From assembly GCF_009932725.1 (NCBI RefSeq), contig NZ_BLJU01000003.1, positions 547,062 to 611,061 of the forward strand: a stretch of 64,000 bases of DNA, written 5' to 3'. Positions 61,232 through 64,000 of this stretch are shown piece by piece; the first letter of the stretch is position 1; each line of letters opens with the position of its first letter. A model generated the notes under the pieces. The model made no database searches. It was not told the DNA's origin and saw nothing but the letters and a program-made list of their open reading frames with translations. Source of the DNA: Pseudomonas yangonensis (lineage in GTDB: Bacteria > Pseudomonadota > Gammaproteobacteria > Pseudomonadales > Pseudomonadaceae). Both the position numbers and the translations under genes were made by a program.

Positions 61232-62410
61232 ATGGCCAAGGCAAGCTTCAACTGGATCGACCCGCTGCTGCTCGACCAGCAACTGACCGAAGAAGAGCGC
61301 ATGGTGCGCGATAGCGCCCAGCAGTTCGCCGATGACAAGTTGGCGCCGCGGGTGCTGGAGGCCTTTCGTCACGAGCAGACCGATCCGAAGATCTTCCGCG
61401 AGATGGGCGAAACCGGCCTGCTGGGGGCGACCATCCCCGAAGCCCACGGTGGCAGTGGCCTAAACTATGTGTGCTACGGCCTGATCGCCCGTGAGGTGGA
61501 GCGCATCGATTCCGGTTACCGCTCGATGATGAGCGTGCAGTCCTCGCTGGTGATGGTGCCGATCAACGAGTTCGGCAATGAAGCGACCAAGCAGAAGTAT
61601 CTGCCCAAGCTGGCCAGCGGCGAATATATAGGCTGCTTCGGCCTGACCGAGCCGAATCATGGTTCCGATCCGGGTTCCATGGTCACCCGCGCCAAGAAGG
61701 TCGAAGGCGGCTACCGCCTGACTGGCAGCAAGATGTGGATCACCAACAGCCCGATTGCGGATGTCTTCGTGGTCTGGGCCAAGGACGATGCCGGCGAGAT
61801 TCGCGGCTTCGTTCTGGAGAAGGGCTGGCAAGGTCTTTCCGCTCCGGCGATTCACGGCAAGGTCGGTCTGCGCGCCTCGATCACCGGCGAGATCGTCATG
61901 GACAACGTGTTCTGCCCCGAAGAGAACGCATTCCCGGACGTACGAGGCCTGCGCGGCCCGTTCACCTGCCTGAACTCGGCCCGTTACGGCATCAGCTGGG
62001 GCGCGCTGGGCGCCGCCGAGTTCTGCTGGCATACCGCGCGCCAGTATGTGCTCGATCGTCAACAGTTCGGCCGGCCGCTGGCGGCCAATCAATTGATCCA
62101 GAAGAAACTCGCGGACATGCAGACCGAGATCACTCTGGCCCTGCAAGGCTGCCTGCGGCTCGGCCGCATGAAGGACGAAGGCACCGCCGCGGTGGAAATC
62201 ACCTCGATCATGAAGCGCAACAGTTGCGGCAAGGCGCTGGACATCGCGCGTATGGCGCGCGACATGCTCGGGGGTAACGGCATCAGTGACGAGTTCGGTA
62301 TCGCCCGGCATCTGGTCAATCTCGAGGTGGTCAATACCTACGAGGGTACGCACGACGTGCATGCGCTGATTCTCGGGCGTGCGCAGACCGGCATTCAGGC
62401 GTTCTTTTAA
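61232..62410 (+). CDS. gcdH: Glutaryl-CoA dehydrogenase
   Basis: A 392-aa acyl-CoA dehydrogenase that oxidises and decarboxylates glutaryl-CoA to crotonyl-CoA in lysine and glutarate breakdown. FAD and substrate-site stretches are [23 protein letters not shown] and [17 protein letters not shown]. The catalytic Glu is in [22 protein letters not shown]. The ATG of [14 protein letters not shown] is the family start; the 26 in-frame codons upstream are leader sequence. Confidence 0.94.
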   Translation: MAKASFNWIDPLLLDQQLTEEERMVRDSAQQFADDKLAPRVLEAFRHEQTDPKIFREMGETGLLGATIPEAHGGSGLNYVCYGLIAREVERIDSGYRSMMSVQSSLVMVPINEFGNEATKQKYLPKLASGEYIGCFGLTEPNHGSDPGSMVTRAKKVEGGYRLTGSKMWITNSPIADVFVVWAKDDAGEIRGFVLEKGWQGLSAPAIHGKVGLRASITGEIVMDNVFCPEENAFPDVRGLRGPFTCLNSARYGISWGALGAAEFCWHTARQYVLDRQQFGRPLAANQLIQKKLADMQTEITLALQGCLRLGRMKDEGTAAVEITSIMKRNSCGKALDIARMARDMLGGNGISDEFGIARHLVNLEVVNTYEGTHDVHALILGRAQTGIQAFF

Positions 62411-62468
62411 GCAGTTACCTCTCTCAAATGATCCAGGGTGTGCCTGACGCGCCCTGCGGAGAACCTCC

Positions 62469-63692
62469 ATGTCTGGCGCCCTTTCCCATATCCGTGTGCT
62501 CGATCTATCCCGCGTACTCGCCGGTCCCTGGTGTGGCCAGATCCTCGGTGATCTCGGAGCCGAGGTGATCAAGGTAGAGCGACCGGGAAGCGGGGACGAC
62601 ACCCGGCATTGGGGGCCGCCCTATATAAAGGACGCCGAAGGAAATGATTCGCGTGAGGCGGCTTACTTCCAGAGTGCCAATCGCAACAAGCAATCCCTGA
62701 CCCTGGACTTCACCCAGCCCGAAGGGCAGCGCCTGGTTCGCGAGCTGGTCACGCAATGCGATGTACTGCTGGAGAACTTCAAGGTCGGGGGCCTGGCGGC
62801 CTATGGCCTGGATTATGAATCGCTGAAAGCGATCAACCCACGGCTGGTCTACTGCTCCATCACCGGATTCGGCCAGACCGGCCCCTATGCCAAGCGCGCC
62901 GGCTACGATTTCATGATCCAGGGACTGGGTGGCCTGATGAGCCTGACCGGGCGTCCGGAAGGCGAGGAGGGGGCGGGGCCGATGAAGGTCGGCGTGGCGC
63001 TCACCGATATCCTTACCGGGCTCTATGCCACCGTGGGCGTGCTGGCTGCGCTGAATCAGCGTGAGCAGTCCGGTATCGGTCAGCACATAGATGTGGCATT
63101 GCTCGACGTACAGGTGGCCTGCCTGGCCAATCAGGCCATGAACTACCTGGCAACTGGTGTATCGCCCCGGCGTCTGGGTAACGCTCATCCCAACATCGTT
63201 CCTTATCAGGACTTCCCCAGTGCCGATGGCAACTTCATCCTGGCTGTGGGTAACGACGGGCAGTTCCGTAAATTCTGTGAGGTCGCGGGTATCGCGCAGC
63301 TTGCCGACGATCCCCGCTTCGCCAGCAACAAGGCGCGGGTGGCGCATCGTGCCGAGCTGATTCCACTGCTGCGCCAGGCCACTGTCTTCAAGACTACGGC
63401 GCAATGGATCGAATTGCTGGAAAAGGCTGGTGTGCCGTGCGGGCCTATCAATGACCTGCAGCAGGTGTTCGCCGATCCGCAGGTGCAGGCGCGTGGTCTG
63501 CGTCTCGACCTGCCCAATGCATTGGGTAGCAGTACACCGCAGGTTGCCAGTCCGCTACGGCTATCTGAAACGCCGGTGGCTTATCGTTCTGCGCCGCCGT
63601 TGCTTGGGCAGCATACTGATGCCTTGCTGCGTAACTTGCTGGGTATGAGCGAAGCACAGGTAGCCCAATTGCGTGAGACGGGCGTGATCTGA
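62469..63692 (+). CDS. gcdG: CaiB/BaiF CoA-transferase, succinyl-CoA:glutarate type
   Basis: A 407-aa class III CoA-transferase. The N-terminus IRVLDLSRVLAGPWCGQILGDLGAEVIKVERP is the family signature, including the Asp-rich region, and GDDTRHWGPPYI, NRNKQSLTLDF and YDFMIQGLGGLMSLTG follow. It lies 58 bases after gcdH and probably activates glutarate to glutaryl-CoA for that enzyme, as known for GcdG in Pseudomonas. Confidence 0.92.
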   Translation: MSGALSHIRVLDLSRVLAGPWCGQILGDLGAEVIKVERPGSGDDTRHWGPPYIKDAEGNDSREAAYFQSANRNKQSLTLDFTQPEGQRLVRELVTQCDVLLENFKVGGLAAYGLDYESLKAINPRLVYCSITGFGQTGPYAKRAGYDFMIQGLGGLMSLTGRPEGEEGAGPMKVGVALTDILTGLYATVGVLAALNQREQSGIGQHIDVALLDVQVACLANQAMNYLATGVSPRRLGNAHPNIVPYQDFPSADGNFILAVGNDGQFRKFCEVAGIAQLADDPRFASNKARVAHRAELIPLLRQATVFKTTAQWIELLEKAGVPCGPINDLQQVFADPQVQARGLRLDLPNALGSSTPQVASPLRLSETPVAYRSAPPLLGQHTDALLRNLLGMSEAQVAQLRETGVI

Positions 63693-63766
63693 GCCTTTCG
63701 GTTTGCTCTGTATATAGAGGGCGAAAGTCTTCGATCCTTTTTCTGCAATTATTTCCATGTCAGGGG

Positions 63767-63794
63767 TTTACAGCTCGCTGTGCTCATGTAGAAT
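63767..63794 (+). promoter_or_regulatory. Stable-RNA-type promoter P1
   Basis: TTTACA (63767-63772), a 16-base spacer and TAGAAT (63789-63794), followed by GCGCGCCTC. The -10 with this GC-rich discriminator is typical of Pseudomonas rRNA promoters. No gene lies between it and the window end. Confidence 0.75.
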
Positions 63795-63872
63795 GCGCGC
63801 CTCGCTGAGACGAACCAGGTTCGACGAAGCGCTAAGTTGTTGAGATAGAAAGAAAATTTCTTCGAAAACAAC

Positions 63873-63900
63873 TTGACGGAGTAACGAGGTGCTGTAGAAT
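63873..63900 (+). promoter_or_regulatory. Stable-RNA-type promoter P2, with a further -35 at the window end
   Basis: TTGACG (63873-63878), a 16-base spacer and TAGAAT (63895-63900), again followed by GCGCGCCTC. It is 106 bases from P1 and shares flanking sequence with it. A further TTGACA at 63994-63999 looks like the -35 of a third copy cut by the window edge. Such tandem promoters normally precede a 16S-23S-5S operon. Confidence 0.78.
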
Positions 63901-64000
63901 GCGCGCCTCACCGAAGCGGAAGAAATGAAGCTGAGGTTGCTCTAAGCGGTTGAGTAGAAAAGAGTTTCTTCGGAAATAAATTCGAAAAACAGCTTGACAG

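Overview
The window reads as chromosomal DNA of a Pseudomonas in the wide sense. The base composition is GC-rich, and several blocks keep gene orders I know from P. aeruginosa. These are the mannitol operon (mtlR-mtlE-F-G-K-D-Y), the prlC/PA0069 neighbourhood, an A-band (D-rhamnan) O-antigen cluster in the order rmd-gmd-wbpW-wzm-wzt-wbpX-wbpY-wbpZ, and the glutarate genes gcdR/gcdH/gcdG. The exact species is inference; the mendocina/oleovorans branch is a guess.

Layout. 1-7855 (minus strand): mannitol uptake and catabolism. It holds an AraC activator, an ABC importer (MtlE, F, G, K), mannitol 2-dehydrogenase and a xylulokinase-like kinase cut by the window edge. A REP-like palindrome pair lies between mtlE and mtlF. 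7915-23370: housekeeping and stress genes. These include a radical SAM protein behind a perfect LexA box, a BASS-family transporter, an AraC regulator, prlC with a small zinc-ribbon gene, a gamma carbonic anhydrase-like protein, a GNAT enzyme, a HAD phosphatase, OsmC, a luciferase-like oxidoreductase and a globin-PAS-GGDEF-EAL protein. Two CRISPR arrays with type I-F repeats sit at 15537-16228 with no cas genes anywhere in the window.

23656-32768: a TAXI-type TRAP transport locus. Two closely related binding proteins flank a divergent LysR gene, a DadA-like D-amino-acid dehydrogenase and a RidA deaminase. A terminator and then a large fused TRAP permease follow, and then an NCS2 permease. 32770-40770: a mixed set with a Na/Pi cotransporter, a solitary PilU-like ATPase, a binding protein, an AEC carrier, a GFA protein, and a DUF4105 protein with two DUF2388 paralogues.

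41079-56093: an O-antigen cluster of 14 genes on the plus strand. The first six (two paralogous glycosyltransferases, two paralogous methyltransferases, an acyltransferase, an FkbM methyltransferase) look like a chain-modifying module. The last eight match the A-band operon, but wbpW has lost its guanylyltransferase domain and wbpY carries an in-frame stop, so D-rhamnan synthesis may be broken here. 56228-63692: a DUF1127 protein, the transhydrogenase operon pntAA-pntAB-pntB, and the glutarate genes. The window ends inside tandem promoters of stable-RNA type, so an rRNA operon probably starts just beyond it.

The most unusual object is the CRISPR region. Two I-F arrays with different repeat-loop sequences are joined head to head through a 31-bp palindromic hybrid repeat. 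This is what a deletion of both leaders and everything between them, through the shared CTGCC of the repeat stem, would leave behind.
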